From Thermodesulfobacteriota bacterium (GTDB lineage: Bacteria > Desulfobacterota_D > UBA1144 > Nemesobacterales > UBA2774): a stretch of DNA of 64,000 nt. Within the stretch, counting starts at the first letter, position 1. Each line of letters opens with the position of its first letter. The position numbers and the translations under genes are program-made. The notes beneath the pieces were generated by a model. The model was given only the letters and a program-made list of their open reading frames with translations, did not search any database and had not been told where the DNA came from. Where the stretch lies: NCBI GenBank assembly GCA_021604765.1, contig BQJP01000009.1:24213-88212 (forward strand). Reading direction: 5' to 3'. Below are positions 1-10,139 of the stretch, one piece after another.

Positions 1-412
1 CTCTCTTAAAATAAATATCATCTTTATCTACGGCCCAGAATAAGGTTAAGGAGTCATCATTGGACTTGTCTGCATCTCCAAAGTAAAGATCTAAAATATC
101 TTTGAATGTCGTTTCAGAGCCTTCATTTCCAATACATTCCCATAGGGTTTCTATATCTAGTTTATCTTTTGCCTCTTCAAGGTTTCTTCTTATTTCTCTT
201 AATTTAAGCTTCTTTTCAGCTGGGGTGAAATTACCTTGAATAATGATTCCGGAATTGTATGCGATTTTCTCTATGTCCACAGAGATATCTTTTCCTTCTT
301 CTGAAAAGATATTTGCTTTCTTTCCAATAGTCTCATTAAAAATTGCAAAAGACGGTTCTTTTCTTTTTCTGAACAGAATAAGTTCATGAGCTGAGGGGAT
401 TTTAATTGTCAT
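1..412 (-). CDS. RNase II-family (RNB) exoribonuclease, N-terminal part, cut by window edge
   Basis: Reading the minus strand from an ATG at 412 gives an open frame of about 137 codons that runs off the left edge without a stop. It begins MTIKIPSAHELILFRKRKEP and continues with a charged helical stretch (TPAEKKLKLREIRRNLEEA), then LDIETLWE and a segment ending DDIYFKR. This matches the N-terminal non-catalytic region of VacB/RNase II-like 3'-5' exoribonucleases, in which a helical domain precedes the RNB catalytic core; the core itself is outside the window. The assignment is by remembered family pattern. No catalytic residues can be checked here. Nothing in the 95 bases between this start and the next gene stands out. 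Confidence 0.6.
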   Translation of the reverse strand, partial: MTIKIPSAHELILFRKRKEPSFAIFNETIGKKANIFSEEGKDISVDIEKIAYNSGIIIQGNFTPAEKKLKLREIRRNLEEAKDKLDIETLWECIGNEGSETTFKDILDLYFGDADKSNDDSLTLFWAVDKDDIYFKR

Positions 413-507
413 TTGATATTAATATTCGGCTTACTTAAAAAGTTTATACTATCTTTAAGGGAATTATTCTAACACAGGTTACAAATCTTTCATTTAATTG
501 AGAAAAA

Positions 508-885
508 TCATATAGATTTATTTCTATATCGGGTCAATTCTTCCAATAACCAGGCACTAGATTTTATGGGTTCGTTATTGTCGCAATAGATGAGATAGTC
601 TTTCCCGCTCCTTGTGCTTTTAGTGCCGGAATATTCAATAAACTCCTCAGTAGTTGTGATTTTATTTCTATAATACCAATACTTTCTCTTCATATGTTTA
701 TATCCATCTGCCGCATCATATTTTTTACCGTTTCTTTCAAAAATACAATCAGAAGTTTCAACAAATTCGAGCAAATGTTTCACTTCTGGTTTTTGAGAAT
801 CAGAGACATCAGCAGCAGAAGGTCTAGTATCTGTGGATAGAAATAGGATTGCAATAAAAATGAAGATTGATATAAATTTGATCAT
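508..885 (-). CDS. DUF5329 family exported protein
   Basis: A 125-residue protein of unknown function. The first ~25 residues form a Sec signal peptide (MIKFISIFIFIAILFLS, then cleavage near PSAA-DVS). The mature part carries the DUF5329 pattern: a helical start (VKHLLEFVETSDCIFERNGK), a central KYWYYRNK and TTEEFIEYSGTKSTRSGK, then YLIYCDNNEPIKSSAWLLEEL near the C-terminus. Two cysteines (in SDCIF and IYCDN) could form a disulfide in the periplasm. It lies 43 bases downstream of pyrG on the same strand, which may just be chance proximity. The family is known only as a domain of unknown function, so no role is proposed. Confidence 0.75.
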   Translation of the reverse strand: MIKFISIFIFIAILFLSTDTRPSAADVSDSQKPEVKHLLEFVETSDCIFERNGKKYDAADGYKHMKRKYWYYRNKITTTEEFIEYSGTKSTRSGKDYLIYCDNNEPIKSSAWLLEELTRYRNKSI

Positions 886-928
886 GTAAATAAGTATTCA
901 CATGTGATGCTTTAATATCAAGCAATTT

Positions 929-2542
<1,614 letters not shown>

Positions 2543-2770
2543 CTAACTAAAAACCTCAGAATTTAAAGAGTTTTAAGGCGGGACCAAGTAGGTCTTTATT
2601 AATATATTCAAAAGCAGACGTTCTGGCAATACTACTAGAGTAATTTTTTCAAAAAAAAATAGAAAATAATCCTCAAAATAGAATTAAAAGTATAATCTTT
2701 TTTGTTTTTCATCATGTATTGTTTATTTATAATAGACTTTTTGTAAGTATTTCTACTAAGGAGATTGAAA

Positions 2771-3148
2771 ATGTCTGATTTAGATCAAAACAAACAAAAT
2801 GCTATTGCATTTTATAAAGAGGCTTATGAAGGAAATCCTCGAGAATCTGTTAAAAAATATGTTGGAGACAAATATATTCAACACAATCCTGTTGTTGATG
2901 ATGGCTTTGAAGGATTTATCAAATATTTTGAGACAATGTATAAAGAGTATCCTGATAAGAGCATTGAATTTGTTCGTGCGATAGCGGAAGGAGATTTAGT
3001 TGCACTCCATACACATCAAACATGGCCTGGTGATGAGCACTATGTTACAATGGATTTTTTCCGGTTTGAAGATGGGAAAATTGTAGAACATTGGGACTCA
3101 ATACAAGAGGTTCCAAAAGAATCAAAAAATGATAATGGAATGTGGTAG
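2771..3148 (+). CDS. SnoaL-like / NTF2-fold protein
   Basis: A 125-residue soluble protein with the SnoaL-like polyketide-cyclase fold (NTF2-like superfamily). The order of features fits: an N-terminal helix (NAIAFYKEAYEGNPRESVKKY), the YIQHNP motif typical of this family, a second helix around GFEGFIKYFETMYKEYPD, then beta strands with VALHTHQTWPG and the final FFRFEDGKIVEHWDSIQEVP. I chose the ATG at 2771 because AAGGAG (2758-2763) sits seven bases upstream; an in-frame TTG at 2765 is too close to it. Members are often annotated as predicted SnoaL-like aldol-condensation enzymes or as ester cyclases, usually without known substrate. It ends two bases before the convergent rdgB gene. Confidence 0.8.
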   Translation: MSDLDQNKQNAIAFYKEAYEGNPRESVKKYVGDKYIQHNPVVDDGFEGFIKYFETMYKEYPDKSIEFVRAIAEGDLVALHTHQTWPGDEHYVTMDFFRFEDGKIVEHWDSIQEVPKESKNDNGMW

Positions 3149-3150
3149 TG

Positions 3151-3735
3151 TCAGGTCTTCAATCTAGCTTTAAGTTGTTTAAGTGCATTTGACCTATGGC
3201 TGATCTTATTTTTTTCTTCCTGGCCTATTTCTGCCATAGTTAGATCTCTATCTGGCAAGTAAAAAACCGGGTCGTAACCAAAGCCACCCTCTCCTCTTGG
3301 TTCATCCATAATCTCACCTTCACAAAATCCTTCAACAACTAATTCTTCACCATTTGGATCTACTAATGCAAGTACACATACAAATCTAGCTTTTCTATTA
3401 GAATTATCACCCAGTTCAATTAATAATTTTTCTATATTGGATTCGTCGGTGGCTCCTTTTCCCGAATATCTGGCAGAGTAAACCCCGGGTTCTCCGTTTA
3501 GGGCATCAACTTCAAGCCCTGAATCATCTGCTAGAGTTAACTTGCCTGAATATAGAGCTAACTCACGCGCTTTTTTAAGAGCGTTATCTCTGAATGTAAC
3601 TCCATCTTCAATAACTTCAGGTGGGGAATCTAATTCTTTTAAGGATATAACCTTTTCAAAGACACCCTCTAGTAGCTTGGAGAATTCTCTGACTTTTCCC
3701 TGATTTCCGGTTGCTAATACGACTTCTTTCATCAT
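3151..3735 (-). CDS. rdgB: XTP/dITP diphosphatase (RdgB/HAM1)
   Basis: House-cleaning pyrophosphatase that hydrolyses ITP, dITP and XTP to monophosphates and keeps deaminated purines out of nucleic acids. The 194-residue protein begins MMKEVVLATGNQGKVREF, the substrate-binding start of the HAM1 fold; the catalytic DDSGLEVDALNGEPGVYSAR follows near residue 70, and GGFGYDPVF and SHRSNALK close the active site. Two consecutive ATG codons are available; either gives the same protein apart from one residue. It starts three bases after the stop of rph on the same strand, a common bacterial pairing, so the two are almost certainly one operon. Confidence 0.96.
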   Translation of the reverse strand: MMKEVVLATGNQGKVREFSKLLEGVFEKVISLKELDSPPEVIEDGVTFRDNALKKARELALYSGKLTLADDSGLEVDALNGEPGVYSARYSGKGATDESNIEKLLIELGDNSNRKARFVCVLALVDPNGEELVVEGFCEGEIMDEPRGEGGFGYDPVFYLPDRDLTMAEIGQEEKNKISHRSNALKQLKARLKT

Positions 3736-3738
3736 AGT

Positions 3739-4452
3739 TTATTTCGAGAGCGTTTCTTTTTGTTTTTTGATGAGTTGTTTAATGCCTTTTTCTGCAAGTT
3801 TAACCATTTCGGTAAGTTTGTTTTTGCTAAAGGGCTTTTCTTCTGCTGTTCCCTGGACTTCTACAAGCAATCCTGATCCTGTCATCGCAATGTTCATGTC
3901 GACTTCTGCCGCCGCGTCTAGTTCGTAGTCTAGATCAAGTACTAGTTTGTCGTTAACAATACCGACACTAACAGCTGCTATATAGTCAGTAAGTGGGTTT
4001 TCTTCAACAAGTCCTTGTTTTACAAGATAAGAACAAGCTTCAGATAAGGCTACAAATCCGCCTGTAATAGAAGCTGTTCTTGTTCCGCCGTCAGCTTGCA
4101 TTACATCACAGTCTATTGTTATAGATCGCTCACCTAATTTTTCAAAGTCGATTACTGCTCTAAGAACTCGGCCAATAATTCTTTGTATCTCATGAGATCT
4201 GCCGCCGATTTTGCCTCTAACACTGTCTCTTCTGATACGCTCTTGAGTAGATCTTGGGAGCATTGAGTACTCAGTAGTAACCCATCCTGTTCCGGTATCT
4301 CTTAAGAAAGGAGGTACGCTTTCCTCTACAGTTGCAGTACATATGACCTTTGTCTCACCCATTTCTATAAGTGCTGAGCCTTCGGCGTTCTTCATAAATC
4401 CGCGTGTGATTTTTACAGGTCTTAGTTGATCCCATTTCCTCTTTTTTGCCAT
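3739..4452 (-). CDS. rph: Ribonuclease PH
   Basis: Phosphorolytic 3'-5' exoribonuclease that trims the 3' ends of tRNA precursors. The 237-residue protein is full length for the family and shows the ordered signatures [10 protein letters not shown] at the start, [18 protein letters not shown], then [24 protein letters not shown] sequence (here [12 protein letters not shown]), the [18 protein letters not shown] phosphate-binding region, and [20 protein letters not shown] lies upstream of the ATG at 4452. First gene of the rph-rdgB operon; the promoter should lie in 4453-4590, the region shared with the divergent MFS gene. Confidence 0.96.
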   Translation of the reverse strand: MAKKRKWDQLRPVKITRGFMKNAEGSALIEMGETKVICTATVEESVPPFLRDTGTGWVTTEYSMLPRSTQERIRRDSVRGKIGGRSHEIQRIIGRVLRAVIDFEKLGERSITIDCDVMQADGGTRTASITGGFVALSEACSYLVKQGLVEENPLTDYIAAVSVGIVNDKLVLDLDYELDAAAEVDMNIAMTGSGLLVEVQGTAEEKPFSKNKLTEMVKLAEKGIKQLIKKQKETLSK

Positions 4453-4521
4453 GTATATACCTCTTCGTAATATTTAGTTGGAAAATCATACCATACATGG
4501 AAGAAATAGCTTAAAGTCATA

Positions 4522-4548
4522 TTGTTTTTCATACTTCTGGGTTATAAT
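4522..4548 (+). promoter_or_regulatory. Candidate sigma-70 promoter of the MFS pair
   Basis: A consensus TATAAT (4543-4548) stands 43 bases before the first MFS start codon, with TTGTTT (4522-4527) 15 bases upstream. The short spacer weakens the -35 assignment; the -10 element is the convincing part. Confidence 0.4.
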
Positions 4549-4590
4549 GGGTAATCATATCGCATCTGTTGGAATGAAGGAGGGATAGAA

Positions 4591-5844
4591 ATGTTATCAG
4601 CCGGGATGCAGCCAAACAAAACTGACCTTCATCCTTTAATGCCTCTTTATCTTGTTATATTAGTAGCATTTGCTGGCTATGGGCTCATGGTCTCCATTTT
4701 TATTCCCATGCTTATGCATGACACCGGGTTTTTTGATAAATCTGTGCCCACTTCAACAAGGGCTATATATGGAGGAATACTTTTGGCTTTATATCCTCTC
4801 GGGCAATTTATTGGAGCTCCTGTTATTGGCTCGCTAGCTGATAAATTTGGTAGAAAGAGAGTTCTAATGATTTCTCTTGTTTTTACTATTTTCTTCTATG
4901 TAATTATCGCGTATTCAATTGATATAAGATTTCTTTGGCTTTTAATGGGGACATGTTTTTTAGCGGGGCTTACAGAATCTAATGTTGCGATCTGTCAGAG
5001 TGCAATTGCTGATGTAAGTACTGAGGACGACAGAGGGCGACTATTTTCATACCTATATACTGCTATGAGTCTCGGATATTTTGTAGGTCCTCTAGCAGGT
5101 GGGCAGCTGGCTGTGCATTTTAAACTCTCTTCACCCTTTTGGATAACAGCTGTATTTTTAGTGTTTGTATACTTATGGGTATTGATCAGTTTTAAAGACT
5201 CTTATGTTCCTGATATAAATAAGAAGATAAGTTATTTTAAAACTTTTACGAATCTTTCCTCGGTATTTACGGATATTCCGATTAGAAGGGTCTATCTGAT
5301 TAATTTTCTTATATATTTTGGAGTGTTTGGACTTGCAAGAGTAATACAGATTTATTTAGTTGATGAGTGGAATTTTAGTATAGACAAAGTAACTCTCTAC
5401 ATTGCGGCACTTTCGGGAATTTGTGCTATATCAAATTTGTTCTTTTTTGCTCCATTATCCAAACGCTTTAGTCTTAGGGCAATTACAATTTGGACATCAA
5501 TTATAGGTGGGATAATGATATTGATTATTGTTATTCCTAAATCAGAATACTCCATTTGGTTTACATCTATACCTGCGTTCTTTATCTTGGTTTGGGCTAT
5601 CTCCGCATGTGGCGCTTATATCTCTACTCTAGTAGATCAAGAACGCCAGGGAAGAGTTTTAGGTAATAATTTGGCATTACAAGTCGGTGCCGAATCTATA
5701 GGAGCCGCAATCGGTGGGTTCTTAGCAGCTATGTTCGTTCCTCTACCTATCCTCGTTTATGGTGTAGTCACAATATTGGGGGGTCTACTTCTTATAACGT
5801 ACAAAAAGCATAAAGAACCTGAATCTATACCTGACGGAGACTAA
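4591..5844 (+). CDS. MFS transporter (paralogue 1)
   Basis: Major facilitator superfamily exporter of 417 residues with about 12 membrane segments. The hallmark loop 2-3 motif is clear (GSLADKFGRKRVL), preceded by RAIYGGILLALYPLGQFIGAP. LLMGTCFLAGLTESN and the conserved DRGRLFSYLYTAMSLGYFVGPLAGG (motif C-like, TM5 region) place it near drug-proton antiporters of the DHA1 type. The ATG at 4591 has AAGGAGGG ten bases upstream. Substrate cannot be told from sequence. The next gene encodes a close paralogue and starts four bases after this stop, so both are translated from one mRNA. A heterodimer is not expected for MFS proteins; subfunctionalisation of substrate range is more likely. Confidence 0.9.
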   Translation: MLSAGMQPNKTDLHPLMPLYLVILVAFAGYGLMVSIFIPMLMHDTGFFDKSVPTSTRAIYGGILLALYPLGQFIGAPVIGSLADKFGRKRVLMISLVFTIFFYVIIAYSIDIRFLWLLMGTCFLAGLTESNVAICQSAIADVSTEDDRGRLFSYLYTAMSLGYFVGPLAGGQLAVHFKLSSPFWITAVFLVFVYLWVLISFKDSYVPDINKKISYFKTFTNLSSVFTDIPIRRVYLINFLIYFGVFGLARVIQIYLVDEWNFSIDKVTLYIAALSGICAISNLFFFAPLSKRFSLRAITIWTSIIGGIMILIIVIPKSEYSIWFTSIPAFFILVWAISACGAYISTLVDQERQGRVLGNNLALQVGAESIGAAIGGFLAAMFVPLPILVYGVVTILGGLLLITYKKHKEPESIPDGD

Positions 5845-5848
5845 TTTA

Positions 5849-7093
5849 TTGCTGACGGCTGGAACTACACCCAACAAAACTGATATACACCCCATACTTC
5901 CTCTTTATATGGTTATATCTACAGCATTTGCAGGATATGGGCTAATGGTTGCCCTATTCATTCCTATGCTCATACATGATACTGGGTTTTTCGATAGTTC
6001 TGTATCTAGTTCAACAAGAGCCATTTATGGCGGAATACTTCTTGCTCTTTATCCTCTAGGTCAATTCTTAGGTGCCCCGGTTATCGGTTCCTTGGCTGAT
6101 AAATTTGGAAGGAAACGTGTACTCAATATATCGCTTGTCTTTACAGTATTTTTCTACATTGTGATTGCTTATGCTCTTGATATAAGGCTCCTATGGTTAC
6201 TTATGGGAGCATGTTTTTTTGCTGGATTAACTGAATCAAATGTCGCAATTTGTCAGAGCTCAATTGCTGATATTAGCACTGAAGAAGATCGGGGTCGTTT
6301 ATTTTCCTATCTATATTCTTTTATGAGCCTTGGTTATTTTATTGGGCCTTTGGCTGGTGGGCAGATCGCTGTGCATTATGGACTTTCAACTCCCTTTTGG
6401 ATTGTCGTTGCCATGTTAGTACTTGTTTATATATGGGTATGGATTAGTTTTCACGATCCTTATGTTCCAAATAAAGATAAAGCAATAAGCTACTTTAAAA
6501 CGTTTACTAACTTAGCAACAGTGTTTACAGATCTTCCTATTAGAAGGGTTTATCTGGTTAATTTCCTCATATATTTTGGATTATTTGGTATTGCAAGGAC
6601 GATAACTATTTACGTTGTTGATGAATGGAACTTCAGTTTAGATAAAGTAACCCTTTATTATGCTATTGCATCTGCTGCTTGCGGCATATCGAATTTGTTC
6701 TTTTTTGCTCCCCTAGCTAAACGTTTTAGTCTAAGGTCAATTGCTATATGGTCCGGACTTGTAGGTGGGATTATGTTGATTATTGTGGTAATTCCTCAGG
6801 CTGAATACACAATATGGTTTACTTCCATACCTGCATTTTTTGTTCTGATGTGGGCTATCTCAGCATGTGGTGCGTATATTTCAACCTTAGTAAGCCCTGA
6901 GCGTCAGGGAAGAGTTTTAGGAAACAACTTGGCCCTTCAAGTAGGCGCCGAGTCCATCGGTGCAGCATTGGGCGGATTTCTAGCTGCTATTTTTGTGCCT
7001 TTATCTGTAGTTACTTACGGTATAGCAATAATATTAGGCTCGCTTATACTAATTACCTACAAACCTGATAAAGAATCTAAAGTGACTGGGTAA
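5849..7093 (+). CDS. MFS transporter (paralogue 2)
   Basis: A 414-residue MFS protein that aligns without gaps over most of its length with the preceding gene: LTAGTTPNKTDIHP against LSAGMQPNKTDLHP at the start, and identical GSLADKFGRKRVL, EWNFS-DKVTLY and SACGAYISTLV blocks. The start is a TTG at 5849; GGAGA (5836-5840) lies eight bases upstream, and the alignment with the paralogue begins exactly there, so this rare start is well supported. The most variable parts are the cytoplasmic loop after TM6 and the C-terminus. Clear tandem duplication of an exporter gene; the substrate is unknown. Confidence 0.9.
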   Translation: MLTAGTTPNKTDIHPILPLYMVISTAFAGYGLMVALFIPMLIHDTGFFDSSVSSSTRAIYGGILLALYPLGQFLGAPVIGSLADKFGRKRVLNISLVFTVFFYIVIAYALDIRLLWLLMGACFFAGLTESNVAICQSSIADISTEEDRGRLFSYLYSFMSLGYFIGPLAGGQIAVHYGLSTPFWIVVAMLVLVYIWVWISFHDPYVPNKDKAISYFKTFTNLATVFTDLPIRRVYLVNFLIYFGLFGIARTITIYVVDEWNFSLDKVTLYYAIASAACGISNLFFFAPLAKRFSLRSIAIWSGLVGGIMLIIVVIPQAEYTIWFTSIPAFFVLMWAISACGAYISTLVSPERQGRVLGNNLALQVGAESIGAALGGFLAAIFVPLSVVTYGIAIILGSLILITYKPDKESKVTG

Positions 7094-7169
7094 CCACTAA
7101 ATATAAGCATTTAATCCTTCGATAAAAACTCTTAATTGTTTATAATTGACATACGGAGGAATTCCTCAA

Positions 7170-7544
7170 ATGAAAAAAAACTTATTCTTATTAATAATCT
7201 TAACTGCTCCTGCTTTTTTGCTCTCAAGCTGTTTTACTATTTCTGATCAACAAGGTGTCGATAACCTCTGGAGAGTAGATGCTAACGTAGAGGGAATAGA
7301 AGAAGGTAAGACGACACAAAACGACATAATACAGCTTTTCGGACCACCCTCTCAAATTATAGATATGGATAAGGGGGCCATTTTCTATTATTTATTACAG
7401 GATAAAAAAGGTAGCGGTGTTTTTCTTTTGCTTTTTAATTATAAAAAAGAAAGAGTTAGCTATGACAGGGCTATTTTTTTCTTTGATAACGAGGGAATAC
7501 TAACAGACTATGGATTTAGCATCGAAAATGTGGAAAGGAAATAG
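7170..7544 (+). CDS. Small lipoprotein with BamE/SmpA-like fold
   Basis: 124-residue predicted outer-membrane lipoprotein. The signal peptide MKKNLFLLIILTAPAFLLSSC ends in lipobox LSSC with Cys around residue 21. After a short linker comes a segment typical of SmpA/OmlA (BamE) domains: EGIEEGKTTQNDIIQLFGPPS, in which the turn before FGPP is the family signature, then strands ending RAIFFFDNEG. The ATG at 7170 is chosen because CGGAGGA (7154-7160) sits nine bases upstream and it gives a normal signal peptide; an in-frame TTG at 7146 would put extra residues before it. Paired with an overlapping second lipoprotein gene. It is not BamE itself by context, so the exact role is open. Confidence 0.75.
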   Translation: MKKNLFLLIILTAPAFLLSSCFTISDQQGVDNLWRVDANVEGIEEGKTTQNDIIQLFGPPSQIIDMDKGAIFYYLLQDKKGSGVFLLLFNYKKERVSYDRAIFFFDNEGILTDYGFSIENVERK

Positions 7545-8133
7545 ATTATATCCAACTTTATTTCTGTTTATCTTGGTCTTTACTTCGTGCACTGTAATAT
7601 CTAAAGATATAGATAGAAATGTAACAGTTAAAAACACAAGTTTTGAGCTTTCAAAAACCCATTTTAGTGAAGTAATAGAACAGGTTGGTCCGCCCTCTAA
7701 ACTTAGTAAATATAATAATGGTTTAGTCTTTCTTTATGAGTCTATAAATATAAAAGAAAACCAGATTGGATTAAGCGCAGACTATAATATTTTGAAGTGG
7801 CTTAAGTTTTCGTATGCAAAAGGAGTTGCTGAAAGGCAAGTCCTACTTCTCATATTTGATAATAAAGGATTTTTAATAAGCCAGAATTATAAAGAATTTG
7901 AAGAGAACTTAGGCAGTGGTCAGGCCATAGATTATTTGTTCAGTATTGAAAGCCTAGTTGATGCTTCAAAACTAGAGGAAGATCCCAGTTCTCTTACATG
8001 GGGCTCAAGTTTACTAAAACCTCTGCCGGAAGCCTTGAACTCTCCACATAATTTAGGAACTGGTGAATCAGGAGTTGAACAGCTTGGTGCTCCAAATACT
8101 GTTGGTCAGCATTCTCTGGAATTAGAGCAATAA
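7510..8133 (+). CDS. Lipoprotein with BamE-like segment
   Basis: 207-residue predicted lipoprotein whose start lies inside the end of the upstream gene (35-base overlap in another frame). The hydrophobic stretch LYPTLFLFILVFTSC supplies a lipobox (FTSC). An ATG at 7528 would give a shorter, more normal leader, but has no visible ribosome site; the ATG at 7510 has GAGGGA 13 bases upstream. The mature protein repeats the motif of its neighbour (KTHFSEVIEQVGPPSKL, then LVFLYESI and LLLIFDNKGFLIS), so the two look like diverged paralogues. The last 50 residues are polar and probably disordered. Function unknown; translational coupling suggests the two proteins work together. Confidence 0.65.
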   Translation: MDLASKMWKGNRLYPTLFLFILVFTSCTVISKDIDRNVTVKNTSFELSKTHFSEVIEQVGPPSKLSKYNNGLVFLYESINIKENQIGLSADYNILKWLKFSYAKGVAERQVLLLIFDNKGFLISQNYKEFEENLGSGQAIDYLFSIESLVDASKLEEDPSSLTWGSSLLKPLPEALNSPHNLGTGESGVEQLGAPNTVGQHSLELEQ

Positions 8134-8275
8134 TTTTTTGAATTCCGTCTCCATATTTAAATCGAAAATCTGTATCCTTTCATATTTATATCAGAATAGT
8201 TAAAAGCTGAAGCTTTAGCTATGCTATAGCATCTAATTCTATTATGTTATTGGTGAAGTTGGTGGAATCATAAAT

Positions 8276-9073
8276 ATGGATTCTAAAATAGTTCTTATTA
8301 CAGGCGCATCTTCAGGTTTTGGTTTCGAAACCGCTAATTATCTTTCCGACCTGGGCTATAAAGTCTATGGCACTAGTAGAACCAAGCCTAAAAACTCTAT
8401 TAGTTTCACCCACAAGACTCTTGATATTACTTCAGAACATTCAGTTGATACCTGTATAGAGAGTATTATTAGTAAAGAAGGCAAGATTGATGTTCTTATC
8501 AATAATGCCGGTTTTATATTGTCAGGGTCTGTTGAAGAGACTGAAATTGCTGAAGCGAAATCTGTTATGGAAACTAACTTCTTCGGAGCAGTCAGAATGG
8601 TTAATGCTGTTTTGCCAATTATGAGAGAGCAAAAAAGTGGCCGGATTATTAATATTAGTTCTTCTGCTGGAGTTTTAGCAATACCAAACCTAGGATTTTA
8701 TTCTGCAAGCAAATTTGCACTTGAAGGTTATAGCGAAACTCTTAGATTAGAAGCATCTAGGTTTAATATTCAAGTTTCGCTTGTAGAGCCTGCTATCTTT
8801 AAGACTAACATTGGAAGATCAAAACTCATGGTAAAGAATAAAATAAAAGAATATGACTCTATGAGAAGATCTGTGAAAATGGCTTTGAAAAGAGGTTACG
8901 ATAACGGTGGCGATCCTAAGAGAATAGCAAAACTCATGGCTAATATATTAAAAGAAAAACAACCCAAGCTTAGATATAGAATTGGTCCGAACTCTCTCTT
9001 GGTGAGCTTGTTAAAAAAATTCATGCCGGATGAAATTAATAGCTGGGCTATGAAGAAATATTTTAACTTTTAG
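8276..9073 (+). CDS. Short-chain dehydrogenase/reductase
   Basis: Classical SDR oxidoreductase of 265 residues. The Rossmann start VLITGASSGFGFETANYL binds NAD(P); the Arg in GTSRTK after the second strand favours NADP. Then come the structural NNAG motif (INNAGFILSGS), the catalytic Ser in IINISSSAG and the catalytic Tyr-Lys in YSASK (around residues 145 and 149). The C-terminal third is variable and sets the substrate, which cannot be named; the pattern resembles the 17-beta-hydroxysteroid-type SDRs often annotated as oxidoreductases. GGTGG lies ten bases before the ATG. Convergent with the LysR gene, with 17 bases between stops. Confidence 0.9.
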   Translation: MDSKIVLITGASSGFGFETANYLSDLGYKVYGTSRTKPKNSISFTHKTLDITSEHSVDTCIESIISKEGKIDVLINNAGFILSGSVEETEIAEAKSVMETNFFGAVRMVNAVLPIMREQKSGRIINISSSAGVLAIPNLGFYSASKFALEGYSETLRLEASRFNIQVSLVEPAIFKTNIGRSKLMVKNKIKEYDSMRRSVKMALKRGYDNGGDPKRIAKLMANILKEKQPKLRYRIGPNSLLVSLLKKFMPDEINSWAMKKYFNF

Positions 9074-9090
9074 TAATCCCAAACATATGG

Positions 9091-9972
9091 TCAATATTTG
9101 AAGATTTTCTTTAATTCCTTTTGAAAATACTCCAGACAGATTTTAATTTTTTCACTATGTGTGAGCTCTTGTTGAGTAATAAGCCAGATTGGGGAACTAA
9201 ATTTAGGATTAGGTTCACTTAACTCAACCAAAGATTTGTCCATGGTTTTATAAACGCATGGAAGAAGACCAATTCCTAGTCCAGCCTTTACACTTGCATA
9301 GATTATTTCCATTGAATTAGCCTTTAGTGAGATATTTCCCTCTTCAACTTTAGTCATTAACCATTTTGTAGATTTAATGCTGGCTATTTTTTCACTTCCT
9401 ACTATAAATAAATTGTCAGAAAAGAATTTAGGAGAGTTAATTCGAGGCCTCCCTTTTATGTACTCTTTGGATGAATATAATGCCCATGCCCCTTTGCCAA
9501 CTTTTACTGCATGTTCATGAGGCTCAACTATATCTGTAGAACGTATAGCTAAATCAGCCTCTCTCTTATATATATCGAAGAATTCTTCTGCGACAGTTAT
9601 TTCTAATTTTAATCTAGGATAAACTTTGCGAAAATTGCTTAGTAGAGGAGGCAAAACTACATTTGCTATTACATTTGTAGTTGTGATGTTTATGGTACCA
9701 AAAACATCAGACAGGTTTTCTTCAAGCAGCATATCAATCTTGTTGATCTCTTCATCAAGACCTTTGGAGTTTCCTGCAATAGCCTCTCCCCAAGGAGTTA
9801 GAATGTATCCTTGCCCTACTCTTTTTAACAGCTTCTTCCCGGTTTTTCTTTCCAGCCTTAGTATTCTTCTATGAACAGTCGTTTGGTCTAAATCAAGTTG
9901 TCTTGCTGCATAGGACAAATTCAACGTCTTGGAGACTTCTAAGAAAACTTTCAAATCATCCCAGTTATACAT
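9091..9972 (-). CDS. LysR-type transcriptional regulator
   Basis: A 293-residue LTTR. The N-terminal winged helix-turn-helix is visible in residues 1-60: DLKVFLEVSKTLNLSYAARQ then LDLDQTTVHRRILRLERKTGKKL. The effector-binding domain follows, with FGTINITTTNVIANVVLPPLL at about residue 95. The gene is divergent from an exported acetoacetate decarboxylase-like protein, with 167 bases between. That region contains an 18-base perfect palindrome and a strong promoter facing the target, the normal LTTR arrangement in which the regulator activates its divergent neighbour and represses itself. Effector unknown. Confidence 0.93.
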   Translation of the reverse strand: MYNWDDLKVFLEVSKTLNLSYAARQLDLDQTTVHRRILRLERKTGKKLLKRVGQGYILTPWGEAIAGNSKGLDEEINKIDMLLEENLSDVFGTINITTTNVIANVVLPPLLSNFRKVYPRLKLEITVAEEFFDIYKREADLAIRSTDIVEPHEHAVKVGKGAWALYSSKEYIKGRPRINSPKFFSDNLFIVGSEKIASIKSTKWLMTKVEEGNISLKANSMEIIYASVKAGLGIGLLPCVYKTMDKSLVELSEPNPKFSSPIWLITQQELTHSEKIKICLEYFQKELKKIFKY

Positions 9973-10000
9973 AATTCTTCTCCCTAAGTCGAAATTTTAG

Positions 10001-10018
10001 CTCTGCATATATGCAGAG
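10001..10018. promoter_or_regulatory. Perfect palindrome, probable LysR operator
   Basis: CTCTGCATATATGCAGAG is an uninterrupted 18-base inverted repeat between the divergent regulator and target genes. It contains a T-N11-A frame as LysR proteins prefer. A second half-site-like TCTGCA occurs 6 bases further on, consistent with a separate activation site close to the -35 element at 10040. Confidence 0.7.
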
Positions 10019-10039
10019 ATATGTCTGCAAACAAACTGG

Positions 10040-10068
10040 TTGACTGGCAATAATGCAGGGCATATTAT
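10040..10068 (+). promoter_or_regulatory. Sigma-70 promoter of the ADC-like gene
   Basis: TTGACT (10040-10045) and TATTAT (10063-10068) are separated by 17 bases, close to the ideal housekeeping promoter. Transcription would start near 10075, leaving a leader of about 65 bases before the ATG at 10140. Confidence 0.75.
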
Positions 10069-10139
10069 ACTACCTAAAATCTCTAAATAAAAGGTTGTTT
10101 CTGAATGAATGCTGAAACAACTGAACAAGGAGGAAAGAT

